From JALSRY01 sp964428275 (lineage in GTDB: Bacteria > Planctomycetota > Phycisphaerae > UBA1845 > Fen-1342): a stretch of DNA of 24,777 nt. The stretch spans positions 1 through 24,777 of the forward strand of contig CAYRXN010000116.1 in assembly GCA_964428275.1 (NCBI GenBank), written 5' to 3'. Position numbers and translations under genes: made by a program. The notes under the pieces are model-generated. The model was not told the origin of the DNA, searched no databases, and worked only from the letters and a program-made list of their open reading frames with translations. Positions 15,416 to 23,158 of the stretch are shown one piece after another (positions within the stretch are counted from its first letter, which is position 1; each line of letters opens with the position of its first letter).

Positions 15416-16876
15416 ATGGCCACCCCTCAGCTCCACGTTCCGGGGATCGTCGCGCTGGTGATGTTCGGTTTTCTGCCGGGCCAACTCGCAACGGCGCCGG
15501 CCCGCGCCCAGTGCGAGTCGGCCAAGCTGCTCGCCTCCGATGGCGAGACTCAGGATCTCTTCGGCTACTCGGTGGCGATCGACGGCGATACCGCCGTCGT
15601 CACGAACCGTACCGAAGACTACTTCGACCCGCCGACGGCGTACGTGTTCATGCGCCAGGGGGACCAGTGGACCGAAGTGGCCGGGCTGCGGCCACCCGAC
15701 ATCGAGCAAAGCGACGACCTCGGCCTTTCGGTGGCCGTCTCGGGCGACACGATCATCGTGACCGGTTGGGGCACCGACGCCTACCCCAAGGGGCTGGCGA
15801 TCGTGTATCGCTTCGACGGGGCCGCGTGGACCGAGCAGGCGCGCCTCACGCCCGATCCCAATGACCCCGATCTCTTCCACGGGACGGTGGCCGTCGCGGG
15901 CGACCTGGCCGTGGTCGGCGGCCTCGGCGTCGCCTACGTCTACCGCTACGACGGGGCCAATTGGGTCGCCGAGCAGAAGCTGACGCCCCCCGCGGGCTTT
16001 GCCGGCGGCATGGGCTACAGCGTGGACGTCGACCACGGCGTGATCGTCGCGTCCACCCGGTCGGACACGGCCGATACCGGGGCGGTCTGCATCTTCGAGC
16101 ACGATGGCGCAGCCTGGACCTGCACGCAAACGCTGGTTTCGCCGCACGCCGCCGAGCAGGATGAATACGGGCGCTCGCTGGCCATCGCCGGCGACGTGCT
16201 CGCCGTCAGCGCGCGGGACTGGGTGGACCAGGAGTGGGCCTTCTTTACCTACGTCTACCGCCATGACGGTGCGACCTGGACCTTCGAACAGGAGCTGACC
16301 CCCGGCGATCCGAACATGATCAGCCTGGGCGGCCCGGTGGACATCGACGGCGACCTGTTGGTCACGCTGGGGCTCAGCGCCGAACATCTGCCGGGGGTCT
16401 GGACCTACCAGTACGACGGCGCCGCGTGGAACCACTTCACCCGGCTCTGCCCCAGCGACGACCCCACCGCGGGACTGGAGACGTTCGGCTACTCGATCGC
16501 CCTGTCGGGTCAGACGGCGCTGGCCGGTTCACCCCTTGACGGGCAGCAGGCTCCCGCCGCCGGCGCGGCGTATGCCTATGAACTGATCGGTGAAGACTGC
16601 AACCACAACGGCGTCTGCGACGCGCGCGACATCGCCGAAGGCTACTCCCTGGACGACAACGACAACGGCGTGCCGTGGGAGTGCGACTGTCCCGGCGATT
16701 TCAACTTCGACCGCTACGTGGACCTGGCCGACCTGAGCATCCTGCTGGCGCACTACCAGGACACGAACGCGGCCTACATCGACGGCGACATCAATTTCGA
16801 CGGTGCGGTCGATCTGGCCGACCTGGCTGAACTGCTGGCGGTCTACGGAAACTACTGCCCGCCGGGGCGCGGCTAG
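15416..16876 (+). CDS. Secreted FG-GAP repeat (beta-propeller) protein with dockerin
   Basis: A 486-aa exported protein. The ATG at 15416 follows AGAGGA at about eight bases and starts a signal peptide (GIVALVMFGFLPGQLATAPARA, residues about 9-31). An upstream in-frame ATG at 15377 would add 13 residues and push the hydrophobic core too far in. Residues about 34-400 hold seven or so repeats of 50-60 residues of the form LFGYSVAIDGDTAVV... AYVFxRxGxxWTExxxLxP, the FG-GAP type expected to fold as a propeller. The stretch CNHNGVCDARDIAEGYSLD (about 410-430) is a linker typical of planctomycete secreted proteins. Two dockerin-like EF loops (DFNFDRYVDLAD and DINFDGAVDLAD) close the protein. Position 6 of the first loop is Arg instead of Gly, so its calcium binding may be weaker. 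No catalytic motif; binding or structural role inferred. Confidence 0.88.
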   Translation: MATPQLHVPGIVALVMFGFLPGQLATAPARAQCESAKLLASDGETQDLFGYSVAIDGDTAVVTNRTEDYFDPPTAYVFMRQGDQWTEVAGLRPPDIEQSDDLGLSVAVSGDTIIVTGWGTDAYPKGLAIVYRFDGAAWTEQARLTPDPNDPDLFHGTVAVAGDLAVVGGLGVAYVYRYDGANWVAEQKLTPPAGFAGGMGYSVDVDHGVIVASTRSDTADTGAVCIFEHDGAAWTCTQTLVSPHAAEQDEYGRSLAIAGDVLAVSARDWVDQEWAFFTYVYRHDGATWTFEQELTPGDPNMISLGGPVDIDGDLLVTLGLSAEHLPGVWTYQYDGAAWNHFTRLCPSDDPTAGLETFGYSIALSGQTALAGSPLDGQQAPAAGAAYAYELIGEDCNHNGVCDARDIAEGYSLDDNDNGVPWECDCPGDFNFDRYVDLADLSILLAHYQDTNAAYIDGDINFDGAVDLADLAELLAVYGNYCPPGRG

Positions 16877-16918
16877 GCCAGGCTGCGCGCACTTGCCACA
16901 GCGCGTAGCGGCGCTGGC
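16877..16918 (+). terminator. Strong hairpin directly after the FG-GAP gene
   Basis: GCCAG (16877-16881) and CTGGC (16914-16918) enclose GCTGCGCGC (16882-16890) pairing over nine positions (one G-T) with GCGCGTAGC (16901-16909); loop of ten bases, with a four-base bulge. It starts at the first base after the stop codon. There is no T-tract, but the stem is very stable. Confidence 0.45.
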
Positions 16919-17318
16919 GGGACGGGGGAAGCCGAGCGCGGGAATCAGGGGGGCGGGGGCGCCAAAGAAGCTTTCCGTTTGCGGTGAGCGCCGCCCGCGG
17001 TGGTCGCCGGCGCGTGGGGGGCCCTCGCCTTCCTGGGCGGCCGCCGCGGGTCGCAGACCGGCGCCCCAGATTGTGGTTCCCCCGGCGAGGCGGCGTATTC
17101 GGCTTCCGCTTGATCTGACCTGCCCCACCGCGGATCATACGCACGCTGGCGTTTCCACCGTCGAAACGTCCGCGATCGGAGCGGACGGCGATCCGCCGCG
17201 ACCACGCGGCAACGCCCCGGAAACCGCAAACACCGCCCGGCGGCTGGGCTGTGGCCACGTTGGGGGCCCGGCCGCATTCGCTGCGGGGCACTTGCGCTAC
17301 GAAAGCAGGATGGCGAAC
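16919..17318. other. Intergenic region upstream of dnaE
   Basis: About 400 bp, GC-rich. The dnaE reading frame extends back through it, but the predicted residues are Pro/Arg/Ala-rich and unlike DnaE, so I take it as non-coding. A weak promoter candidate is TTGATC (17110-17115) with GATCAT (17133-17138) at a 17-bp spacing, four of six matches each. That would leave a leader of about 175 bases. Confidence 0.4.
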
Positions 17319-20300
17319 ATGGTCACTCCCGGCGATCCGCCGCCGTTTGTGCATCTGCACGTTCATTCGGAGTATTCGCTGCTCGACGGCGCCTGTCGCA
17401 CGAGCGAGCTGGTCCGCGCGGCCAAGGAGATGGGCATGCCCGCGGTCGCCGTCACCGATCACGGCAACCTCTTCGGCGCCATCGAGTTCTACTCCAACGC
17501 CGTCGCGGCCGGTGTCCAGCCGATCATCGGCTGCGAGCTCTACATGGCCCCCGGCGACCGCCACGACAAGCAGACCCGTGGCCTGCGCGAGGGGGCGTAC
17601 CACCTGCTCGTGCTCGCCATGAACATGCAGGGCTACCGCAACCTCATCAAGCTCTCGTCGATCGGCTACCTGGAGGGTTTCTACTACAAGCCGCGCATCG
17701 ACAAGGAGGTGCTGGCCGAGTTCTCCGAGGGGTTGATCTGCACCAGTACGTGTCTCGGCGGCGAGATCCCCCAGCGGCTCGTGCACACCGATTACGCCGC
17801 CGCCAAGGAGGTCGCCGAGGAGTACCTGCGCATCTTCGGGCCCGACCGGTTCTTTATCGAGCTGCAGAACCACGGCATCGAGGAGCAGCTCCAGATCAAC
17901 CCCGAGCTGGTCGACCTGGCCAATCGGCTGGGCGTGGCCACGATCGCCACCAACGACGTGCACTATCTTACACACGACGACGTGGAGGCCCACGACGTGC
18001 TCTGCTGCATCGCCACGCGGGCGCGCGTCGACGAGGAGGACCGGTTCAAGTTCTCGACCGACCAGTTCTATCTCAAGAGCCCGGCCGAGATGGCCGCCGC
18101 CCTGCCCGATTATCCCGAGGCGCTGGCCAACACGCTGCGCATCGCCGAGATGTGCGATATCGAGTTCGACTTCAACAAGCGTTTTGCGCCGCGCTACGAC
18201 CCGCCCGAGGGCAAGTCCGCCGACGAGTACCTGCGCGAGCTCGTGTACGAGGGCGCCCGGGAACGTTACGGCGAGATCACCGACGAGCTGCGCGAGCGGA
18301 TCGACTACGAGCTGGAGGTCATCTCGGGCAAGGGGTTTTCCGGTTACTTCCTGATCGTGTGGGACTTCGTCCGCTACGCCCGCGAGAACAACATTCCGGC
18401 GGTGGCCCGCGGCAGCGGGTGCAGCACCGTCGTCGGCTACTGTCTGCGGCTGAGCACCGTCGATCCGCTGCACTACGGGCTCTACTTCGAGCGCTTCATG
18501 GACCCCGAGCGCGACGAGATGCCCGACATCGACATCGACATCTGCCAGACCCGCCGGCAGGAGGTCATCAACTACGTCCGCGAGAAGTACGGGCACGTCG
18601 CCCAGATCATCACGTTCGGGCGGCTCAAGGCGCGGGCTGCGATCCGCGACATCTGCCGGGCGCTCAACGTCCCGCTGGCCGAGGCCGACCGCGTGGCCAA
18701 GCTCGTGCCCGAAGAGCTCAAGATGACGATCGACAAGGCGCTGCAGCGCGAGCCCGAGCTCAAGCGGCTCTACGAGCAGGACGCGACCATCCGCAAGGTG
18801 CTCGACATCGGCCGGCGGCTCGAGGGGCTGGCGCGGCACGCCTCGGTGCACGCCGCCGGCGTGGTCGTCGCCGACCAGCCGCTCGACACGCTGGTCCCGC
18901 TGCACAAGCCGGCCAACGCCGGCGAAGTGACCACCCAGTTCGAGGGCCCGACCGTCGAGAAGGTCGGCCTGCTCAAGATGGACTTCCTCGGGCTCCGCAC
19001 GCTCTCGCAGATTCAGCGCGCCTGCGACCTCGTGCAACAGCACCACGGCGTCGCGATCGACCTCGACAGGATCGACCTCACCGACCAGAAGGTCTACGGC
19101 CTGTTCCAGCGGGCCGAGACGCGCGGCATCTTCCAGTTCGAGTCGGGCGGCATGCGCGACGTGCTGCTCAAGATCCGGCCCAACCGCATCGAAGATCTGA
19201 TCGCCGCCAACGCGCTCTTCCGCCCCGGTCCGATGGAGTACATCGACGAGTTCGTCGCCCGCAAGCACGGTCGCAAGCAGTGGACCACCCCGCACCCGGT
19301 CATGACCGAGGTACTCGAGGAGACCTACGGCATCATGGTCTACCAGGAGCAGGTCTCGCGGCTGGTCAACCGGCTGGGCGGCATCCCGCTTCGCCGGGCG
19401 TTCCGGCTGGCCAAGGCGATCAGCAAGAAGAAGACCGCCATGATCGAGGCCGAACACGGCCCGTTCATCGAGGGCGCGGTGGCCAAGGGCGTCAAGCGTG
19501 AGGTCGCCGAGCAGGTCTTCGCCGACATCCTCAAGTTCGGCGGCTACGCCTTCAACAAGGCCCACTCGACCGGCTACGCCGTCGTCGCCTACAAGACCGC
19601 CTACCTCAAGGCGTACTACCCCGCGGAGTTCATGGCCGCGGTGCTGACCTACGAGAGCGGCAACACCGAGAAGGTGGCCGAATACATCGACGAATGCCGC
19701 CACATCCGCCAGCGCGACGGCTCCAGGGGCATCCCCATCAAGCCGCCGGATGTCAACCAGAGCGACGAGGCCTTCACGGTCGTCTACCCCGACGGGCGCG
19801 AGGGCCGGGCCGAGATTCGCTTCGGCCTGGCGGCGATCAGCGGCATCGGGCACAAGGCCGTCCAGGCGATCCTGCAAGCCCGGGCCGAGGGCGGACGCTT
19901 CGAGGACATCTACGATTTCTGCGAGCGGGTCGATCTGGGTTGCGTGAACCGCGCCGTGATCGAAGCGCTCATCAAGGCCGGCGCGTTCGACAGTACCGGC
20001 GCGATGCGCCGGGCGCTGATGGGCGTCGTGGAAGAGGCGATTCGGATCGGCCAGGCGGCGCAGCGCGACAAGAAGGCCGGCCAGCTCGATATGTTCGGCC
20101 AGTTCGTGGCCGGCGGTTCCGCCCCGCGTCCTGCCATCGGCGGCGAGGAATGGAACGACGCCGAGATGCTCGCCTACGAGAAGGCCACGCTCGGGTTCTA
20201 CATCACCCGCCATCCGCTCACGCAGTACGCCGACCTGGTGCGCGCCTTCAGCACGACCGACACGGCGGCGCTGCGGGCCTCCGGCGGCGACGACCGGCGC

Positions 20301-20858
20301 GGCTCCAGCGCGGTCGTGATCCTGGGCGGTCTGGTTTCCAAGGTGCGGACCGTGCCGATCCGCAACGGCCCCAAGGTCGGCCGCAAGCTGCTGGTCGCCG
20401 TGATCGAGGATTTCGTCGGCTCCATCGAGGCGACCGTCTTCCCGGACAAGCTCGAAGACGCCCAAAGTCTGCTCAAACCCGACAAGGTCGTGTTCATCGA
20501 GGGGACGGTCGATCGTCGGCGCGAGGAACCCAGCCTGCGCGTCAGCCGGATCATCCCGGTCGAGCGGGCCCGGCGCGAGCTCTCCCAACACGTGCTGGTA
20601 CGCGTGCAAACCACCGGCGGGGAGTCGCAGACGCTCGAACAACTCCGCAACCTGTGCCGCCGGCACCGCGGCCGCTGCCCGCTCGTGTTGCAGGTGACCT
20701 CCCCCGAGGGCTGGGTCGCGACGATCAAGCCGCGGGCGCCCGGCGCCTCGGCGATCGACCCCGACACGGAGTTTCTGCGCGCACTGGGGGCGCTCGTGGG
20801 CGAATCGAACGTGCTCTGCGGCGGCCCGCGCGGCGCGATCGCGGTGGGGCAGGTCTGA
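17319..20858 (+). CDS. dnaE: DNA polymerase III alpha subunit
   Basis: Replicative polymerase of 1179 aa, the normal DnaE length. I chose the ATG at 17319 because AGGA lies eight bases upstream; an ATG at 17310 would add three residues. The N-terminal PHP domain (about 1-220) keeps the metal-site residues seen in active members: H14 and H16 with D23 (HLHVHSEYSLLDG), H48 (VTDHGN), E73 (GCELY), H95, C145, H185, D213 and H215 (NDVHYL). The polymerase aspartates are D403 and D405 (MPDIDIDIC) and D555 (KMDFLGLRTL), matching Escherichia coli D401, D403 and D555. The helix-hairpin-helix region includes FNKAHSTGYAVVAYKTAYLK. A clamp-binding motif QLDMF is at 922-926. An OB-fold (ILGGLVSKVRTV to DRRREEPSLRV) covers about 997-1075. 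It acts at the replication fork with the sliding clamp. Confidence 0.97.
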   Translation: MVTPGDPPPFVHLHVHSEYSLLDGACRTSELVRAAKEMGMPAVAVTDHGNLFGAIEFYSNAVAAGVQPIIGCELYMAPGDRHDKQTRGLREGAYHLLVLAMNMQGYRNLIKLSSIGYLEGFYYKPRIDKEVLAEFSEGLICTSTCLGGEIPQRLVHTDYAAAKEVAEEYLRIFGPDRFFIELQNHGIEEQLQINPELVDLANRLGVATIATNDVHYLTHDDVEAHDVLCCIATRARVDEEDRFKFSTDQFYLKSPAEMAAALPDYPEALANTLRIAEMCDIEFDFNKRFAPRYDPPEGKSADEYLRELVYEGARERYGEITDELRERIDYELEVISGKGFSGYFLIVWDFVRYARENNIPAVARGSGCSTVVGYCLRLSTVDPLHYGLYFERFMDPERDEMPDIDIDICQTRRQEVINYVREKYGHVAQIITFGRLKARAAIRDICRALNVPLAEADRVAKLVPEELKMTIDKALQREPELKRLYEQDATIRKVLDIGRRLEGLARHASVHAAGVVVADQPLDTLVPLHKPANAGEVTTQFEGPTVEKVGLLKMDFLGLRTLSQIQRACDLVQQHHGVAIDLDRIDLTDQKVYGLFQRAETRGIFQFESGGMRDVLLKIRPNRIEDLIAANALFRPGPMEYIDEFVARKHGRKQWTTPHPVMTEVLEETYGIMVYQEQVSRLVNRLGGIPLRRAFRLAKAISKKKTAMIEAEHGPFIEGAVAKGVKREVAEQVFADILKFGGYAFNKAHSTGYAVVAYKTAYLKAYYPAEFMAAVLTYESGNTEKVAEYIDECRHIRQRDGSRGIPIKPPDVNQSDEAFTVVYPDGREGRAEIRFGLAAISGIGHKAVQAILQARAEGGRFEDIYDFCERVDLGCVNRAVIEALIKAGAFDSTGAMRRALMGVVEEAIRIGQAAQRDKKAGQLDMFGQFVAGGSAPRPAIGGEEWNDAEMLAYEKATLGFYITRHPLTQYADLVRAFSTTDTAALRASGGDDRRGSSAVVILGGLVSKVRTVPIRNGPKVGRKLLVAVIEDFVGSIEATVFPDKLEDAQSLLKPDKVVFIEGTVDRRREEPSLRVSRIIPVERARRELSQHVLVRVQTTGGESQTLEQLRNLCRRHRGRCPLVLQVTSPEGWVATIKPRAPGASAIDPDTEFLRALGALVGESNVLCGGPRGAIAVGQV

Positions 20859-20882
20859 CCAACGGCCCGCGGCCTCGGTCAG
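20855..20882 (+). terminator. Hairpin overlapping the dnaE stop codon
   Basis: CTGACC (20855-20860) pairs with GGTCAG (20877-20882), and an inner GGCC/GGCC stem closes a CGC loop (20864-20874). The outer stem contains the TGA stop. No T-tract follows. Confidence 0.35.
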
Positions 20883-20953
20883 GAGAACCGCGAGACGTGC
20901 ACGGCCCATCGGGCGGTGTTGCGCCATTGCTCCACCGGGTGCCCTCAAGCTGC

Positions 20954-20959
20954 TACAAT
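20954..20959 (+). promoter_or_regulatory. Candidate -10 box for the glycoside hydrolase gene
   Basis: GCTACAATGG contains TACAAT at 20954-20959, a good -10. The best -35-like hexamer, TTGCTC at 20927-20932, lies 21 bp away, longer than ideal. The predicted leader is about 44 bases and includes TGGAG just before the ATG at 21010. Confidence 0.42.
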
Positions 20960-21009
20960 GGGCGCAGTGCGGTTACGTTGCCGCGACAATCGCCCACCCT
21001 GGAGCAACC

Positions 21010-22572
21010 ATGCGCAAAGGCAATCCGCCGCGATCGCCTGTTCTTCTCCTCGCCGGTGTGGTCACCGGGCTGTTCCAGTGCGCTCCTGGCTCTGCCCACA
21101 CGTTGATCTTCAAGGTCTACGACCGCGACGGAAACCTGTACAGTTTCGCCGAGTTCCGCGACGTCGCGGCTTGTGCCGAGCGGGGGGGCTGGGACGGTGA
21201 CGCCCTCATCGACCCGGCGGACCTGACGATCGTCCAGGCCTGGCCGATGTACAACGCCGGCGGGCTGCCCGCGTTCGACTTCGACACCGGTCCGGTGGCG
21301 CTGTGCATCCCCTGGCCGACGCGCGATACGGGCTACTCGACGCTGATCATCGACTGCGGCGGCGCGGGTTTCGTCGCGGGCGGAACCTACGTGTTCAACC
21401 ATGTCGCCGCGGAGGACTACTGGCGCCGGCTCAGCGATGCGCTCGTCGCCCGGCCGGATTATCGGCCGTCGGTCGCGTTTGCCCGGCATCGCGACGCCGC
21501 TGAAAGCGAGCTGCTCGCCGCCCGGGCGGCCGACACCGACAGCGCGCGCGGCATGCACGGCCAGCGGGCGCTCAACGAGATCGCGCTGGCGTTCGAGACG
21601 CTCCTGGCGGATTACGGGGTCCAGCGCGGCCGCCGCAGGGTCGCCGCGGGCGAGGTGTTGTGGTGGGGCGTCACGATCGACCGGACCGATAACTACACGT
21701 CCGTGCTCGATTCCGTTGCGGCGCTGGTCGCCGGCACCGATGCCCGGATGTACGTCCGCATCGTGTTCGACGAGTTCGTGCCGGCGGCCGATTACGGGCC
21801 GATCGTGAGCTACGCCCAGGGCCTGGGCCTGCACGTGGTGGGTGAGATTCTCGATAGCGCCGCGATGGACCAGTACACGCTGGCGGAGTTCCAGGCCCGC
21901 GTCGTCGAATACGTGGACGGCCTCCCCGGCGTCGAGGTGTGGGAGATCGGGAACGAAGTCAACGGCGAGTGGCTCGGCGGCGACGTGGACGCCAAGATCG
22001 AATACGCCGCGGCGTACGTCAAACAGGTCGATCCGGACGACACGACGCTGCTGACGCTGTTCTGGCAGATCGGGACGGGGGAGCCGGCCAGCGCCGTGTT
22101 CGACTGGGCTGCTGCCCACGTCAGTCCCGGGCTGCTCGGCAACGTGGACGTGATCGGCCTGTCGATCTACGTGGGCACGGCCCCGTTGGGGCTGGCGTTC
22201 GATCAGGTCGTCGGCCGGCTGCTGGCGATGTACCCGGATCAGCAGTTCATCATCAGCGAAACGGACTACTGGGCCACCGACACGACCAACGTGTGGTGGT
22301 GGCGCAGTCAGGAGGCGCCCGGGACGACGGTCCGCCGCCAGTTCCTTCGGCAAATGTACCGGGCTGCCCTCGGTTACGATCGGTCGCTGTCCGGTGTTTT
22401 CTGGTGGAATTACTGCACGGAGATGGATCCGGGCGGTGACCTGTGGAACGCGCTGCGAGCGCTGATCGAGTGTGTTCACAACGGGAGATGTCCGCCGGCC
22501 ATCTCGCCGGCGATCGAATCGTCGAAGCAGCCCGGCGCGGCGGCGCGGCGCGGGGCCGTGCCGGTGCCATAG
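21010..22572 (+). CDS. Secreted clan GH-A-like glycoside hydrolase
   Basis: A 520-aa exported protein. The ATG at 21010 follows GGAG at five to six bases. Residues 1-29 form a signal peptide (SPVLLLAGVVTGLFQCAPGSA). The N-terminal part (30-205) is of unknown type. From about 205 the sequence reads as a TIM barrel: AGEVLWWGVTID, ARMYVRIVFDEFVP, GLHVVGEILDSA, GVEVWEIGNEVNGEW, NVDVIGLSIYVG, QFIISETDYW and LSGVFWWNYCTE. E316 in EIGNE fits the acid/base of clan GH-A retaining enzymes and E417 in ISETDYW fits the nucleophile; they are 101 residues apart, within the usual range. I cannot assign the GH family or substrate. Unlike the other secreted proteins here it has no dockerin and ends in a Pro/Ala/Arg-rich tail. 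Its stop is only 6 bp from that of the convergent small ORF. Confidence 0.75.
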   Translation: MRKGNPPRSPVLLLAGVVTGLFQCAPGSAHTLIFKVYDRDGNLYSFAEFRDVAACAERGGWDGDALIDPADLTIVQAWPMYNAGGLPAFDFDTGPVALCIPWPTRDTGYSTLIIDCGGAGFVAGGTYVFNHVAAEDYWRRLSDALVARPDYRPSVAFARHRDAAESELLAARAADTDSARGMHGQRALNEIALAFETLLADYGVQRGRRRVAAGEVLWWGVTIDRTDNYTSVLDSVAALVAGTDARMYVRIVFDEFVPAADYGPIVSYAQGLGLHVVGEILDSAAMDQYTLAEFQARVVEYVDGLPGVEVWEIGNEVNGEWLGGDVDAKIEYAAAYVKQVDPDDTTLLTLFWQIGTGEPASAVFDWAAAHVSPGLLGNVDVIGLSIYVGTAPLGLAFDQVVGRLLAMYPDQQFIISETDYWATDTTNVWWWRSQEAPGTTVRRQFLRQMYRAALGYDRSLSGVFWWNYCTEMDPGGDLWNALRALIECVHNGRCPPAISPAIESSKQPGAAARRGAVPVP

Positions 22573-22578
22573 GGGGTA

Positions 22579-22782
22579 TCAGACGCGCGAGGCCGTCGGG
22601 ATGCCCTTGGGCTTCTCGCCGCCGTCATCGGCGTCCGCCTTCGAGGCTTGTACCTTGCTTCTGAGCATTGCTTCGTAGACGTCGAGCATGACGTCGGCCG
22701 ACTCCTTGGCGCTGCCGAACCCGTGAAGGACGACGAGCATCGCCGCCGCTGCGCCCGCTGCGAACATCACCCACGAAGCCAT
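22579..22782 (-). CDS. Small hypothetical membrane-anchored protein
   Basis: A 67-aa reading frame from the ATG at 22782, with AGGA about ten bases upstream. The N-terminus (ASWVMFAAGAAAAMLVVLHGF) is a single hydrophobic helix; a helical middle (ESADVMLDVYEAMLRSKV) and a charged, likely disordered C-terminus (ADADDGGEKPKG) follow. Third codon positions are nearly all G or C, as in the real genes of this window, and the composition is protein-like. I do not recognise it. It lies downstream of the structured region at 22874-23029 on the same strand, which could be its leader. Confidence 0.6.
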   Translation of the reverse strand: MASWVMFAAGAAAAMLVVLHGFGSAKESADVMLDVYEAMLRSKVQASKADADDGGEKPKGIPTASRV

Positions 22783-22880
22783 CGAATCACAATCCTGTTG
22801 AGAGCCCTGCGCATCTCGGACACGGGTGTCATCGACCAGGTCGGTGGGGGGCTTCAGGAACGGGGCGGCCCGTAATGCAA

Positions 22881-22908
22881 CAGGGCCGACCCGAATGGGC
22901 CGGCCCTG
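22881..22908 (-). terminator. GC-rich hairpin, possible terminator
   Basis: CAGGGCCG...CGGCCCTG with an inner CCC/GGG, twelve stem positions with one A-C mismatch and a GAAT (ATTC on the minus strand) loop. On the minus strand it is followed by TTGCATT, a weak U-tract. It ends the candidate RNA above. Confidence 0.5.
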
Positions 22909-22936
22909 CCGTGATGCCTTGATTCATGCCTCCCTT

Positions 22937-23004
22937 TCGACTCCCCTGAAAAGGTTCGGCATGTACGGGTGCTTCCTCCCTTCCTCTCGACTCCCCTCAA
23001 AAGG
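22937..23004. repeat. Two copies of an 18-base repeat, 50 bp apart
   Basis: TCGACTCCCCTGAAAAGG at 22937-22954 and TCGACTCCCCTCAAAAGG at 22987-23004 differ at one base. Each forms the loop and one side of a hairpin with its own flanks. The spacing is not a multiple of three, so this is not a protein repeat. Confidence 0.75.
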
Positions 23005-23023
23005 AAGTAAGGTCTAGCGGTCA

Positions 23024-23029
23024 ATCATA
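23024..23029 (-). promoter_or_regulatory. Candidate -10 box for the structured RNA
   Basis: On the minus strand this reads TATGAT. No convincing -35 lies at 17 bp; a TTGTGG lies 21 bp upstream. A start near 23017 would place both hairpins at the 5' end of the transcript. Confidence 0.3.
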
Positions 23030-23114
23030 GGCGCGGTCGTCGCGGGATTTCCACAAAACGTCGCCGAAAAAACGCATTTTCTCACAACTCCATGCGCCGC
23101 TGTCGGTTAGCGGA

Positions 23115-23144
23115 TGAGAAAACCGCCGACCGCCTCTGCGGCGG
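23115..23144 (-). terminator. Intrinsic terminator of the M14 carboxypeptidase gene
   Basis: On the minus strand CCGCCG (23144-23139) pairs with CGGCGG (23128-23123) across a ten-base loop and is followed at once by TTTTCTC. It lies 15 bp after the TAA of the carboxypeptidase gene. This is the clearest Rho-independent terminator in the window. Confidence 0.6.
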
Positions 23145-23158
23145 GCCCGCGACACGTT

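Larger units (their letters stand above)
22874..23018 (-). ncRNA. Candidate structured RNA with two related hairpins and a terminator-like stem
   Basis: On the minus strand, in transcript order: hairpin A (23012-22975) has a nine-pair stem with a 2x2 internal loop; hairpin B (22963-22925) has six plus five pairs with a 2x3 internal loop. The two stems differ in sequence yet both pair. The loops share AGGGGAGTCG, part of an 18-base near-identical repeat (22937-22954 and 22987-23004, exactly 50 bp apart, one mismatch). A 12-position GC hairpin with a four-base loop (22908-22881) then ends with TTGCATT, terminator-like. A TATGAT lies just upstream. No known riboswitch or RNA family comes to mind. 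It could instead be an interspersed repeat or the leader of the small ORF at 22782. Confidence 0.38.

Noticed and set aside
16803..17318. An N-terminal extension of DnaE of about 170 residues
   Set aside because: The frame is open but overlaps the end of the FG-GAP gene and the post-stop hairpin, and encodes Pro/Arg/Ala-rich sequence. Family length and the HLHVHSEYS start fit 17319.
16791..20948. A long minus-strand open frame antisense to dnaE
   Set aside because: The plus strand encodes an unmistakable DnaE with all catalytic residues; the antisense frame has only low-complexity Asp/Val/Leu/His-rich residues and arises from codon bias.
22826..22930. A short minus-strand frame beginning MNQGITAGPAHS inside the structured region, with an upstream 12-codon frame overlapping its start
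   Set aside because: It is made largely of the terminator-like hairpin and has no protein-like features, although an AGGGAGG precedes it. The RNA-structure reading explains the sequence better.
22881..23012. A known RNA such as the signal recognition particle RNA or a riboswitch
   Set aside because: The GGAAG/GCTTCC stretch recalls the SRP RNA tip, but the conserved GGTCAGG...GGAAGCAGCC core is absent, and no riboswitch core sequence is present.
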